Made by a program: the position numbers and the translations under genes | The notes under the pieces: model-generated | The model's input: the letters and a program-made list of their open reading frames with translations, nothing else | The model's database searches: none | What the model was told of the DNA's origin: nothing | NCBI GenBank assembly: GCA_005800405.1 | Contig: SYFN01000061.1 | Location: 1-16,280, forward strand | Direction: 5' to 3' | From: Burkholderiales bacterium | GTDB taxonomy: Bacteria > Pseudomonadota > Gammaproteobacteria > Burkholderiales > Burkholderiaceae_D | Length of the DNA stretch: 16,280 nt | Part shown: piece by piece, positions 8,188 to 15,987 of the stretch | Position numbering within the stretch: the first letter of the stretch is position 1 | Layout: every line of letters begins with the position of its first letter

Positions 8188-8217
8188 CTGACAAGTAGAC
8201 TTGCAGGAACCTATAAT
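8188..8217 (+). promoter_or_regulatory. Sigma70-type promoter for the cyclic-nucleotide-binding gene pair
   Basis: CTGACA (8188-8193, five of six -35 positions) and a perfect TATAAT (8212-8217) are separated by 18 bases. Transcription would begin near 8224, leaving a leader of about 37 bases before the ATG at 8261. This is the best promoter match in the window. Confidence 0.65.
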
Positions 8218-8260
8218 GCAGTGGCGTAAATCCGAACAATAAAAACAAGATCACAATGCC

Positions 8261-8764
8261 ATGAGCACTCATTCGCAGGGAGAGCCCTTTCGCTTCGCGC
8301 TGGACGTGCAGCGCTTCAAGGCGCTGGGGATTACCGATCCCAAATCACGCGAGGCCCACGACGCCTACGATCGTCACGAATTTTCCAGCGCGGAGCGCTT
8401 GTTTTTCAAACTCTGGGGAAGCGATTTGCTGAACTCCGGTTTGTTCAACCCTGGTCAGAAGGTTGCCGAGCGTGGGGAGCATCCGGTATTTGCCCATGTG
8501 ATTATTTCTGGCGAGGTCGTCGCCACGGGCGAGAAGGGCAGTCATTTGTTTGGTCCAGGCAGTGTGTTTGGTCTGGCCGAGGGCCTCATTGACAGTGTCT
8601 ATCAGTGGGATGCCGTCGCCAAGACGGTTGTGACGACCAAGGTGATTCCGGTAGACCGTGCGTTGCGCGAGGTACGCCGTCTGAACGCGGGCCTGAAAGG
8701 TATTTGCCGCTTTACGACCATGCGCATTCTCAATCTCTCTTCTCCACCGGAGAGTTTGTCATGA
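8261..8764 (+). CDS. Cyclic-nucleotide-binding-domain protein with degenerate binding pocket
   Basis: This is a 167-residue soluble protein with a single CNB-like beta-roll at about residues 57-135: NPGQKVAERGEHPVFAHVIISGEVVATGE, then HLFGPGSVFGLAEGLI. The phosphate-binding cassette normally reads FGE-x-ALL followed by R-x-A. Here it reads FGLAEGLIDSVYQWDAVA, without the conserved Glu and Arg, so tight cAMP binding is doubtful. The N-terminal 50 residues (rich in charged residues) have no recognised domain, and there is no DNA-binding helix-turn-helix, so it is not a CRP-type regulator. No strong ribosome site precedes the ATG. The stop overlaps the next gene's start by four bases (ATGA), so the two are translationally coupled and may form a complex. 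Confidence 0.82.
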   Translation: MSTHSQGEPFRFALDVQRFKALGITDPKSREAHDAYDRHEFSSAERLFFKLWGSDLLNSGLFNPGQKVAERGEHPVFAHVIISGEVVATGEKGSHLFGPGSVFGLAEGLIDSVYQWDAVAKTVVTTKVIPVDRALREVRRLNAGLKGICRFTTMRILNLSSPPESLS

Positions 8765-9105
8765 GCGGATTCAACGCAGTCAACTATGCGGATGGCCAGG
8801 TGCTCTTCGAGCCTGGTGATATCGCCAAGAGTTTTTATGTCATTCAATCGGGTCAGGTCGCAATCCTTGATCGTGAGCGTCATCGTCAGATCGCGCTGCT
8901 TTCCGCCGGTGCTTCGTTCGGCGAGCAGGCGCTGCTTGCGGGTGGCGTGCGCAGTGCGGCGGCGCAGGCGGTCGGAGCGACGACCTGTATGGAGATTACT
9001 GCGCAGGGACTGCGTGATCTGCTGGCCAAAGAAGGCGGTATCGCGACACCGGTGCTTGAGGCTTTGCTGCTGCAGCTTTATATGCACAATGCGATGAAGG
9101 CCTGA
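8761..9105 (+). CDS. Single-domain cyclic-nucleotide-binding protein with intact cassette
   Basis: This is 114 residues, almost all CNB domain: DGQVLFEPGDIAKSFYVIQS, GQVAILDRE, and the phosphate-binding cassette FGEQALLAGGVRSAAA (53-68) with the key E55 and R64 that contact the cyclic phosphate and ribose. It should bind cAMP or cGMP, unlike its upstream partner. No output domain is attached, so it probably acts by protein contact. The start is the ATG at 8761, which overlaps the previous stop (ATGA) and has GGAG at 8749-8752 eight bases upstream. A longer reading from 8605 would run through the previous gene and is not credible. Both ligand source (cyclase at 6006-7058) and ligand sink (phosphodiesterase at 9160-9930) are neighbours. 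Confidence 0.88.
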   Translation: MSGFNAVNYADGQVLFEPGDIAKSFYVIQSGQVAILDRERHRQIALLSAGASFGEQALLAGGVRSAAAQAVGATTCMEITAQGLRDLLAKEGGIATPVLEALLLQLYMHNAMKA

Positions 9106-9159
9106 TTGGGCCTCGTGGCGGTGACGTCGCTATCAAGACCTCTTCACAGTGACGCCGCG

Positions 9160-9930
9160 TCAACCGAACTGATATATCTCGCCGGGTTGCGGTAATCGCA
9201 GATCGCGGTCTTCCAATGCGGCCGACAATTCTTGTGCAATGGCTTCTTCAAATCCCGGTTTCCGATGAATCACCACACTCGCCGCTGCCAGTGGAAGAGC
9301 ACGTAGCCGTTGCACCAGTGCGCCTGCATGCATGTGCAGGGACAAATCGGCCATGTTGGCCATGGTCGATGGATAAGAACATTCCACAACGACCGCTGTC
9401 AGCGAAGGAAGCGCATGGATTGCTTCCCAAAAGGCGGCACAATCACCGGTGTCACCGGAAAACGCCAGCGTCGTGTTGCCTTGGTTAACGCTGTAGCCGC
9501 ACGCAGGGATGCCATGCAGCGCCGGCAAGGTGGTAAAACTCAGCCCAGCGAGGTTGACGCCGTCTGCAGGCAAAGCCTTGAGTTGCAGGAAGGGGTTGGC
9601 GGCGTCAGGAATCACGGTGAAGTCGGGCCAGATCTGATCATTGAAGATATGAGCCCGCAAAATGGCGATAACCTCGGGCAGGGCCCAGACTTGGAGTGGT
9701 GTGTCACGCATGGCCGCCACCGAATCTACAAGCAGTGGCAGGCAAGCAATGTGATCCAGATGGGCGTGTGTCAGCACGACATGGTCGATACGTGCCATGA
9801 CCTCCAGCGACAAGGTGCCTAGACCCGTGCCGGCATCGATCAGCACGGCGTCATTCAATAGATAGCTGGTCGTCTGGCGGCCACTGCCACCGATACCGCC
9901 GCTGCAACCGGCCAGCTCAAGCCGGATCAT
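9160..9930 (-). CDS. Class II 3',5'-cyclic-nucleotide phosphodiesterase (metallo-beta-lactamase fold)
   Basis: This enzyme type hydrolyses cAMP or cGMP to the 5'-monophosphate. The N-terminus LAGCSGGIGGSGRQTTSYLL and the metal site THAHLDHIACLP (H55, H57, D59, H60 counted from ATG 9930) fit the class II phosphodiesterase pattern H-x-H-L-D-H. Further metal-site candidates are LHGIPACGY, FSGDTGD (D160) and VIHRKPGFEEA (H222). The pattern usually has Gly where C63 stands here (HLDHIAC), a small difference. ATG 9930 fits the usual start of relatives; a GTG at 9939 would add three residues. No ribosome site lies directly upstream of the ATG, but a tiny upstream reading frame ends on it (separate entry). 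The gene is convergent with the CNB pair, and with the cyclase it completes a make-bind-degrade set. There is no secretion signal, so it is cytoplasmic. Confidence 0.87.
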   Translation of the reverse strand: MIRLELAGCSGGIGGSGRQTTSYLLNDAVLIDAGTGLGTLSLEVMARIDHVVLTHAHLDHIACLPLLVDSVAAMRDTPLQVWALPEVIAILRAHIFNDQIWPDFTVIPDAANPFLQLKALPADGVNLAGLSFTTLPALHGIPACGYSVNQGNTTLAFSGDTGDCAAFWEAIHALPSLTAVVVECSYPSTMANMADLSLHMHAGALVQRLRALPLAAASVVIHRKPGFEEAIAQELSAALEDRDLRLPQPGEIYQFG

Positions 9931-9965
9931 GCGGCGCACTTCGGTTCGGTCATCACAGCCCTCCT
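9927..9965 (-). promoter_or_regulatory. Strong ribosome site and eight-codon leader frame overlapping the phosphodiesterase start
   Basis: On the minus strand a consensus AGGAGG (complement of 9960-9965) stands six bases before an ATG at 9953 that opens the frame MTEPKCAA and then stops. Its TGA overlaps the phosphodiesterase ATG as ATGA (9930-9927). The phosphodiesterase itself lacks a nearby ribosome site, so its translation may depend on ribosomes finishing this leader peptide. Alternatives are that ribosomes start directly from the distant site, or that a one-base error hides a longer N-terminus. Confidence 0.5.
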
Positions 9966-10072
9966 CGATGGTATGTTGGCGCGATGATAGCGCAGGATGA
10001 CCCGCTTACCCCGACTTGCCAACCGCGCCGGCGAAGGTCAACAGAAGCTCGGGGATCCGCACTGGTCCTGCG
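9954..10072. other. Short gap between efflux pump end and phosphodiesterase leader
   Basis: This is the 119-base stretch between the RND pump stop and the leader frame of the phosphodiesterase, both on the minus strand. Apart from the AGGAGG site at 9960-9965 there is no convincing terminator or promoter, only a lone minus-strand TATCAT without a good -35. Read-through from the efflux operon into the phosphodiesterase cannot be excluded. Confidence 0.4.
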
Positions 10073-13000
10073 CTAGCCGCGATGCAAGGTGGTGTCCTCA
10101 ATGGGTGGCTCGAACCAGCGATAGAGCACTGGCAGCACCACCAGCGTAAGCAGAGTTGAGGTAATCAGTCCACCAATCACAACGGTCGCCAGTGGTCTTT
10201 GAACCTCGGATCCCGGTCCAGTGGCAAACAGGAAGGGCACAAGACCCAGAAGCGCAACCGTGGCCGTCATCATCACCGGCCGGAAACGCTGTTTGCAACC
10301 TTCGCGTACTGCCTCGGCTTGTGGCATACCTTCTTCGCGTAGCTGTCGTATGAAGTTCACAAGAACGACGCCGTTCAAGACCGCAATACCCCAGAGCGCA
10401 ATGAAGCCGACTGAAGCAGGTACCGAGAGGTATTCACCTGTGAGTGCCAGCCCGAAAATCCCGCCGATGGAAGCGAAGGGCAGCACCGTGATGATGAGTC
10501 CGGCCAGCTTAACTGAATTGAACATCAGGAACAGCAGGAAGTAGATTGCCGCTATGGTGAGCGGCACGATCACCATGAGCGTCGCCATTGCGCGCTGCAT
10601 GTTCTCGAACTGACCGCCCCAGGAGAAATAATAGCCCTCGGGCAGTTTGACTTGTTGGTCTACGCGCTGCTGAACCTCGGCGACAAAACCACCCAGATCG
10701 CGCCCCGTGACGTTGGCGCCCACAACCACCCGTCGTTTGGCAGATTCCCGGTTGACCGTCGGCGGGCTGTCCACCAGACGAATGGTGGCGACATTGTCGA
10801 GTGGGATCATCACGTTTTCAGTGGTGCGAAGCATGGTCTCGCGGATGACATCAACGCTGTTTCGGAAGGACTCGGGGTAACGAAGCAAAATGCCGTAGCG
10901 GCGCTCACCTTCGTACAACTGACTGACTTCACTGCCGCCGATCGCAGTTTCAATGATGCTGTGAATGTCGGCGACATTGATGCCATAGCGCGCAATGGCG
11001 CGACGGTCGATGTCGATGGTGAGTGTCTGCTGTCCCGACAAGCGATCGACACGAATGTCCCGCGCACCGGGCACTTCCTTGACGATGCGCGCGACTTCTT
11101 CGGAGAGGCGCTTGAGTTCGGTTAGATCGTCGCCAAAAATTTTGATGGCTAGCTGTGATCGTACACCGGTCAGCATTTCATCGACGCGCTGCGAGATAGG
11201 CTGGTTCATGACGATTTGCACGCCGGGCATGCCGGAGAGTGCTTTGCGAATATCGTTTTCGATTTCGACCTGTGTGCGGTCAGACTCCGGGTCGATGGAC
11301 ACAATGGGGTCGGATTCATTCGGCCCGGAAGGATCTGCGGGGGATTCGCCGCGTCCGAGTTTGGAAACGGCCATGCGCACGCCGGGAATTTCGCTGATGA
11401 TTTTCATGGCCAGCATGTCGATCTTGATGGATTCATCCAGCGAGATACTGGGCATGCGGATGATAGAAGGTGTGATCGATCCTTCTTTCATGATCGGTAT
11501 GAAGCTCTTGCCCAATAATGGCACCAGCATGATGGAGCTCACCAGCAGCGCCACAGCGGCAATGACGGTGGTTTTTTCGCCGCTGAGCGCAAGATTGAGC
11601 AGACGAAGATAGTGGCGCTTCATCCACGCAATCGGCGGGGTATCGTGGTCGGCACCGCCGCGCAGGATGTAAAAGCACAGGGCGGGCGACAGCAGCAGCG
11701 ATACCGCCAGCGATACGGCCAGCGCGATCGCAATCGTCAGCGCCAGTGGCGAAAACGTTTTGCCTTCCATGCCGGTCAGCGTCATCAACGGCAGGAACAC
11801 CAGAATGATGATGGAGATGCCGTAGATCGTGGGCTTGGCTACATCCAGTGTCGCCTCGCGCACGATGGCAAGCCGTTGCTCGGGGGGCGCATGGCCCAGT
11901 TTGTGAAAGACGTTTTCCACCACAACCACGGTGCCGTCGACCATCAAGCCAATGGCGATGGCCAGTCCCCCCAGCGACATGAGGTTGGCCGACAAGCCGA
12001 TCTTGTTCATGATCATGAACGTCACCAGCGGCGTGATGATCAGCGTAGCCACCACTACCAAACTGGAACGTATGTCACCAAGGAAGATCAGAACCACGAT
12101 CACAACCAGAAGCATCCCTTCGATCAATACCTTGCCGACCATCCAGAGCGAAGCATCAACGAGTTCGGTACGGTCGTAGAAAGGCACAATCTGCAAGCCA
12201 TTCGGCAGCATGCCTTTACTGTTGATCTCGTGGACACGTTCCTTGATGCGAGTGACGATTTCTTTGGCATTACCGGCGCGCAGCATCATCACGATACCGC
12301 CCGCGGATTCGGTGATGCCATTTTTTACGAGCGCCCCCTGCCGTACTGCAGCACCGATTTTGACTTCACCGACGTCTCGGACATAAACCGGTATGCCACG
12401 CTCTTCCTGCAAGACGATATTGCCGATGTCTTCAACGGTTCGCGTCAGACCCACACCACGAATCAGATATTGCTCTGGCCCCTGCGGCAAGATGCCACCG
12501 CCGGAGTTGGCATTATTTTTCGCGATGGCATTGCGCACATTTTCCAGCGACAGATGATAGTGACGCAGACGGTCAGGGTTGATGAGCACCTGATATTGTC
12601 GCTCCAGACCGCCCATCGAGTTGATTTCAGCAACACCTGGGATAGAGCGCAGCATGGGGCGCACGACCCAGTCCTGTATCGAGCGGCGCTCCATCAATTC
12701 GATGTCGCTGAGCTTGCGATTACCGTCATTGGGGTGATCAATAGTGTACTGGAACACTTCACCCAGACCTGTCGACACCGGCCCCAACACGGGTGTGATG
12801 CCTTGGGGCAGACGTGGGTTGACTTCGATCAGGCGCTCCATCACCAGCTGCCGCGCGAAGTACACGTTGGTACTGTCGGTGAACACCAGGGTGATGATCG
12901 ACAAACCACTGCGATTGAGAGAGCGCATGTCGGTCAGTCCGGGCAAACCGGTCATGCTGATTTCCAGCGGCACGGTGACAAAGCGTTCGACTTCTTCGGG

Positions 13001-13171
13001 CGAGCGACCGGGCGCTTCGGTGGCGATTTGCACCTGCACGTTCGTCACATCGGGAAAAGCATCGACCGGCAGATGCAAGGTTGATCTCACACCAAAGCCC
13101 ACGAGGGCGAATGCGACGACGACCATGATCAGTCGCGCGCTGAGCGCTTCACGAATCAAGCCATTGATCAT
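10073..13171 (-). CDS. Heavy-metal efflux RND pump (CzcA/CusA family)
   Basis: This 1032-residue inner-membrane proton/metal antiporter exports metal ions through a three-part envelope complex. The N-terminal helix is followed by PVDAFPDVTNVQVQIATEAP, the HME family opening. Two hydrophobic blocks of about six helices each (near 345-500 and 860-1020) flank periplasmic domains. The fourth helix reads GGLAIAIGLMVDGTVVVVEN (401-420). D412 and E419 match CzcA D408 and E415, but the position of CzcA D402 (DFG motif) is A406 (AIG), as in CusA-like and other HME branches. Which metal is moved is therefore uncertain. GGAG seven bases before ATG 13171 lies within the last codons of the adaptor gene, giving coupled translation. 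It is the last gene of the operon channel-adaptor-pump. Confidence 0.95.
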   Translation of the reverse strand: MINGLIREALSARLIMVVVAFALVGFGVRSTLHLPVDAFPDVTNVQVQIATEAPGRSPEEVERFVTVPLEISMTGLPGLTDMRSLNRSGLSIITLVFTDSTNVYFARQLVMERLIEVNPRLPQGITPVLGPVSTGLGEVFQYTIDHPNDGNRKLSDIELMERRSIQDWVVRPMLRSIPGVAEINSMGGLERQYQVLINPDRLRHYHLSLENVRNAIAKNNANSGGGILPQGPEQYLIRGVGLTRTVEDIGNIVLQEERGIPVYVRDVGEVKIGAAVRQGALVKNGITESAGGIVMMLRAGNAKEIVTRIKERVHEINSKGMLPNGLQIVPFYDRTELVDASLWMVGKVLIEGMLLVVIVVLIFLGDIRSSLVVVATLIITPLVTFMIMNKIGLSANLMSLGGLAIAIGLMVDGTVVVVENVFHKLGHAPPEQRLAIVREATLDVAKPTIYGISIIILVFLPLMTLTGMEGKTFSPLALTIAIALAVSLAVSLLLSPALCFYILRGGADHDTPPIAWMKRHYLRLLNLALSGEKTTVIAAVALLVSSIMLVPLLGKSFIPIMKEGSITPSIIRMPSISLDESIKIDMLAMKIISEIPGVRMAVSKLGRGESPADPSGPNESDPIVSIDPESDRTQVEIENDIRKALSGMPGVQIVMNQPISQRVDEMLTGVRSQLAIKIFGDDLTELKRLSEEVARIVKEVPGARDIRVDRLSGQQTLTIDIDRRAIARYGINVADIHSIIETAIGGSEVSQLYEGERRYGILLRYPESFRNSVDVIRETMLRTTENVMIPLDNVATIRLVDSPPTVNRESAKRRVVVGANVTGRDLGGFVAEVQQRVDQQVKLPEGYYFSWGGQFENMQRAMATLMVIVPLTIAAIYFLLFLMFNSVKLAGLIITVLPFASIGGIFGLALTGEYLSVPASVGFIALWGIAVLNGVVLVNFIRQLREEGMPQAEAVREGCKQRFRPVMMTATVALLGLVPFLFATGPGSEVQRPLATVVIGGLITSTLLTLVVLPVLYRWFEPPIEDTTLHRG

Positions 13172-13175
13172 GGCA

Positions 13176-14390
13176 TTACTCCAGCTCGGCGCGCTTGCGC
13201 TGGCTGTTCAAATGGAAGCTGCCATCGACGACGATGGGCGTTCCTATGTCGATACCTTTGCGCACGGGCCTCAGCTCGCCCGCCGGCGGATCCAACTGTA
13301 CTTCGGTCAGACGGAAGCGGTTATCTGCGACCTTGACGAACACATAGTCCTTGTCATTCTCGCGCACGACGGCCGCTGCCGGTATCGCGAGCTGATCAAC
13401 GAAGAGTCCATTGAGGCGCAATGTCGCCAGCATCTGTGGTTTGAGCTCGAATTTCGGATTATCGACCTCGGTACGAATGGGCACGGTGCGCGTTTCAGTT
13501 TGTACGGTATCGCTGATGAAAACGATTTTCCCTCTGAGTACTTGCTGTCCAAGCGCAGCCACCTCGACTTCGACGCGCTGGTTCAATTTGACTGAGTTGG
13601 CGTCTTGTTCAGGTAGCGCGCCGACGACCCATACGTTCGACAGATCCGCGACGGTGAACAGGGGATCACCCGGTTGCGCAACTTGACCCTGGCTGACTTT
13701 TCGCTCAATGACGATGCCGGTACGGGTTGATGTGATCGGTACTTCAGAGGCGAGCGCACCTGTTTCGCGCAGTTTGTCAATCGCTGCCGGTGCCATACCG
13801 ATCAGGCGCAGCTGGTCGCTCGCTGCACGCAGTTCGGCGCGTGCAACGGAGAGCTCAACTTCGCGACGCTGCAGTTCGGCATTGCCGATCACATCAGCAA
13901 GCACCAGTTGCTGCGCTCGTTCGACCGAGCGCTCGGCCAGCTTGGTGCTGGAGACGGCGCGCAGGTAGGCGAGCTGCGCATTGGTCAGCTCAGGACTGGC
14001 CAGTCGGGCCAGCGCCTGTCCTGCCTTGACACGGTCACCCACTTCGGCCATCACCTGGAGCACCCGACCCGAGACTGAGGCGCCAATACGCGTTGTCCTG
14101 TGCTCATTGGCTTCAATACGCCCCACCACTTTCTGCGAGATGGCGATGCTCGCCATCTGAGCAGCCTCGACGCGGAATTGTTTGCCCATTTCCGCATTGA
14201 GTTCAACTTCCATCGGGTCTGATTTTTTCCGGGCACCGGATGCGGCGGGCGCAGAGGACGCAGAGGACGTGGCAGGCGCAGCAGGCGCTGCAGGCTTCTT
14301 GGCCGTATCTTCCTTGCCGCAGCCGGCCAGCGTTAGTGCGAAACAACATACCGCAAGCGATGCAATGCGGTGAAGATGGGTTACGGTCAT
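13176..14390 (-). CDS. RND efflux periplasmic adaptor lipoprotein (CzcB/CusB type)
   Basis: This membrane-fusion protein links the pump to the outer-membrane channel. From ATG 14390 it has a 23-residue signal ending in the lipobox LAGC (C24), then an Ala/Pro/Ser-rich linker. Next come the first lipoyl half (GASVSGRVLQVMAEVGDRV), a helical hairpin rich in Ala, Glu and Arg, the second lipoyl half (ITSTRTGIVIERKVSQGQV), the beta-barrel (DLSNVWVVGALPEQDANSV) and the C-terminal membrane-proximal domain. A frame-compatible ATG at 14444 would overlap the channel gene by 17 bases and put 18 extra polar residues before the signal, so 14390 is preferred, although no clear ribosome site precedes either. 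No His-rich metal-binding tail, as found in some CzcB proteins, is present. Confidence 0.92.
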   Translation of the reverse strand: MTVTHLHRIASLAVCCFALTLAGCGKEDTAKKPAAPAAPATSSASSAPAASGARKKSDPMEVELNAEMGKQFRVEAAQMASIAISQKVVGRIEANEHRTTRIGASVSGRVLQVMAEVGDRVKAGQALARLASPELTNAQLAYLRAVSSTKLAERSVERAQQLVLADVIGNAELQRREVELSVARAELRAASDQLRLIGMAPAAIDKLRETGALASEVPITSTRTGIVIERKVSQGQVAQPGDPLFTVADLSNVWVVGALPEQDANSVKLNQRVEVEVAALGQQVLRGKIVFISDTVQTETRTVPIRTEVDNPKFELKPQMLATLRLNGLFVDQLAIPAAAVVRENDKDYVFVKVADNRFRLTEVQLDPPAGELRPVRKGIDIGTPIVVDGSFHLNSQRKRAELE

Positions 14391-14427
14391 GATGGTGTTT
14401 GTTGAATGAAATGTGGTTCTGGGTTTA

Positions 14428-15750
14428 TTAGTTCGGGCTGGCATAGCGCCCGGCGAGCGTGTCGAGTTCGATCAGAGAAGCCTGGAGCTGATAACGTGCC
14501 AGCAGCAAGTCCTGCCGCACCGAGCGCAACACTCGCTGTGCATCCAGCACATCCAGAATGCCGCGCTCGCCAAAGCGGTACGCGGCCTGGGCCACGCGCA
14601 GCGCCGCCTCGGCATCGCGCATGGCACCTTCGGACAGCGCTTTGATACGCACTTGGGCGATCTCAACGGATTTCCACGACAGCTCAAGCTGCTGGATGAG
14701 CTCGGCGCGTCGACCTTCCAGTCTGGAGGTGGTTCGCTCGCGCTCTGCGATGGCTTCAGCACGCGGACCACGACGCTGGTCGAACAAGGGCACTTGAATG
14801 GATACACCGAAGATGTCTTGTCTTACATCAGGCTCTCGAATCTGCGACAGGCGCAATTCTAGGCCGGGCAAACGACTGGCCATGGCCTCGGCGATACGTG
14901 ATTGATTTCTTTCAAATTCGGATTCAAGCACGCGCAGCTCAGGGTTGGACTGAACCGCTGTTTTTTTGAGTACTTCCAGCTGCGGCAGGGCGGTGACCTC
15001 ATTGAGCTGTGCATCCAAATCCCATACCGGCGGTAGCTGACCCGCAGCGAGGCGGTTAAGCAATATGGCTGCCTGCTGGATTTGGAGCCGTGCGGCTTGC
15101 TCGCGCTGCTGAGCATTGATGATTTCGGCGTCTGATTTGATCAGTTCATACTTACCTGCTTCGCCAGTGCCCACGCGAACTTGCACGCGCTCGCGGATTT
15201 GCTGGAGAAGGGTCAGTGCATCGGCCGCTGCCAGCGCCTCTTCTTTGCGCAAAAGATATTCATAGGCACGCAGCTTGACCTGGCCTACCAGCTCATTACG
15301 GATTTGCGAGAGGACTTGCAAGCTGGTTTGCTCGGCGTACAGCGCCGTGTTGACACGTGCAGATCTCAGATTCGGGTTTTCGATGAATTGCGATACGCCG
15401 ATTCCCAAGACATTACCGGCCTGTGCAGACTGGCTTGGTGTACCGTTGCGTCCCGTGTTGACCTCGATGCGTGGGTTGGGGATTGCACCCGCGGTGGTCA
15501 CGCCGGCGGTAGCGATATCCACGGTGCGCTGGCCAGAACGGAGCCCCGGATTGTGCTGCAACACCAGCATGACCAGCTCGTCGATGCTGATCATCCGGGG
15601 CGCCGGTTTGGCGGGCTCTGCCGCATGAGCCACGGGCAAGGTCAGGCAGGCCAGCAAGAGACAAGCCCGCAGGCCGGAAAAGCCGCGAGCCGGGATCGAT
15701 GCTATGGGGTGGGAAAGTGGGCCCTTGCGGGTCTTCGTGCTACTCGACAT
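14428..15750 (-). CDS. TolC-family outer-membrane channel of the metal efflux system (CzcC type)
   Basis: This is the outer-membrane factor of the tripartite pump: 440 residues from ATG 15750. The signal peptide core ACLLLACLTLPVAHA has a likely cleavage site before AEPAKP. Two repeated OEP halves follow, with RMISIDELVMLVLQHNPGLR at the first and QVPLFDQRRGPRAEAIAERE at the start of the second. Long helical runs form the periplasmic tunnel, and it ends RYASPN. An in-frame ATG at 15846 would put 32 polar, Arg-rich residues before the signal and is less likely. Weak GAGAG stands before 15750. It is the first gene of the operon: adaptor and pump follow with 37- and 4-base gaps. No metal-responsive regulator gene is in the window. 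Confidence 0.9.
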   Translation of the reverse strand: MSSSTKTRKGPLSHPIASIPARGFSGLRACLLLACLTLPVAHAAEPAKPAPRMISIDELVMLVLQHNPGLRSGQRTVDIATAGVTTAGAIPNPRIEVNTGRNGTPSQSAQAGNVLGIGVSQFIENPNLRSARVNTALYAEQTSLQVLSQIRNELVGQVKLRAYEYLLRKEEALAAADALTLLQQIRERVQVRVGTGEAGKYELIKSDAEIINAQQREQAARLQIQQAAILLNRLAAGQLPPVWDLDAQLNEVTALPQLEVLKKTAVQSNPELRVLESEFERNQSRIAEAMASRLPGLELRLSQIREPDVRQDIFGVSIQVPLFDQRRGPRAEAIAERERTTSRLEGRRAELIQQLELSWKSVEIAQVRIKALSEGAMRDAEAALRVAQAAYRFGERGILDVLDAQRVLRSVRQDLLLARYQLQASLIELDTLAGRYASPN

Positions 15751-15960
15751 AGGTGTGCTCTCAGTCCAATTGAGGGAGATCCTAAAAAATCCTTGTTCAC
15801 CAGCTCGCCGGCTGCTTCGCTGTGCGAGGCCTCGCTTTAAATCCATGTTGTCAGGCCGCTTGCGGCGTTGACATTCCTTTCGGGGTCTACGCTTCCAAAA
15901 TCAAGGCCGAGCGCTGAGCCGCACGTATTCCTCACGGCTCCATCGCCAACGACCTGACGG

Positions 15961-15987
15961 TATAGATCTATAAAAATCAATGCATTG
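15961..15987. repeat. Two adjacent perfect palindromes upstream of the efflux operon
   Basis: TATAGATCTATA (15961-15972) and CAATGCATTG (15978-15987) are each perfectly self-complementary and five bases apart. They lie about 210-240 bases before the channel gene start. They could be operator half-sites for a dimeric regulator. AT-rich palindromes of this size also arise by chance, so the function is uncertain. Confidence 0.35.

Larger units (their letters stand above)
7986..8260. promoter_or_regulatory. Divergent promoter region between siaB operon and cyclic-nucleotide-binding genes
   Basis: This 275-base non-coding stretch lies between two divergent operons and is richer in A and T near 8120-8170 than the flanking genes. 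It contains a strong plus-strand sigma70-type promoter (listed separately) and a weaker minus-strand candidate. A shared control region would allow co-regulation of cyclase and effector genes. No clear regulator-binding palindrome was seen. Confidence 0.6.

Noticed and set aside
8605..9105. A longer form of the second CNB protein starting at 8605
   Set aside because: The extra 52 residues are an out-of-frame reading of the upstream CNB gene. The ATGA overlap and GGAG site support the start at 8761.
9106..9159. Possible bidirectional terminator between the CNB pair and the phosphodiesterase
   Set aside because: Only a seven-pair stem with a loop of about 32 bases and no T run could be built, which is too weak to call.
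11612..13084. A 490-codon plus-strand open frame opposite the RND pump gene
   Set aside because: It is antisense to an unmistakable CzcA-family gene, rich in His, Gln and Asp as expected of a shadow frame, and shows no recognisable fold.
14391..14444. An upstream ATG (14444) for the adaptor gene
   Set aside because: It would put 18 polar residues before a complete lipoprotein signal and overlap the channel gene.
15751..15846. An upstream ATG (15846) for the channel gene
   Set aside because: It would place an Arg-rich, non-hydrophobic stretch before the signal peptide; 15750 gives a more normal leader.
15855..15866. GCCGC-TT-GCGGC inverted repeat
   Set aside because: The stem is short, the loop has two bases and there is no T tract, so neither a terminator nor a riboswitch is supported.
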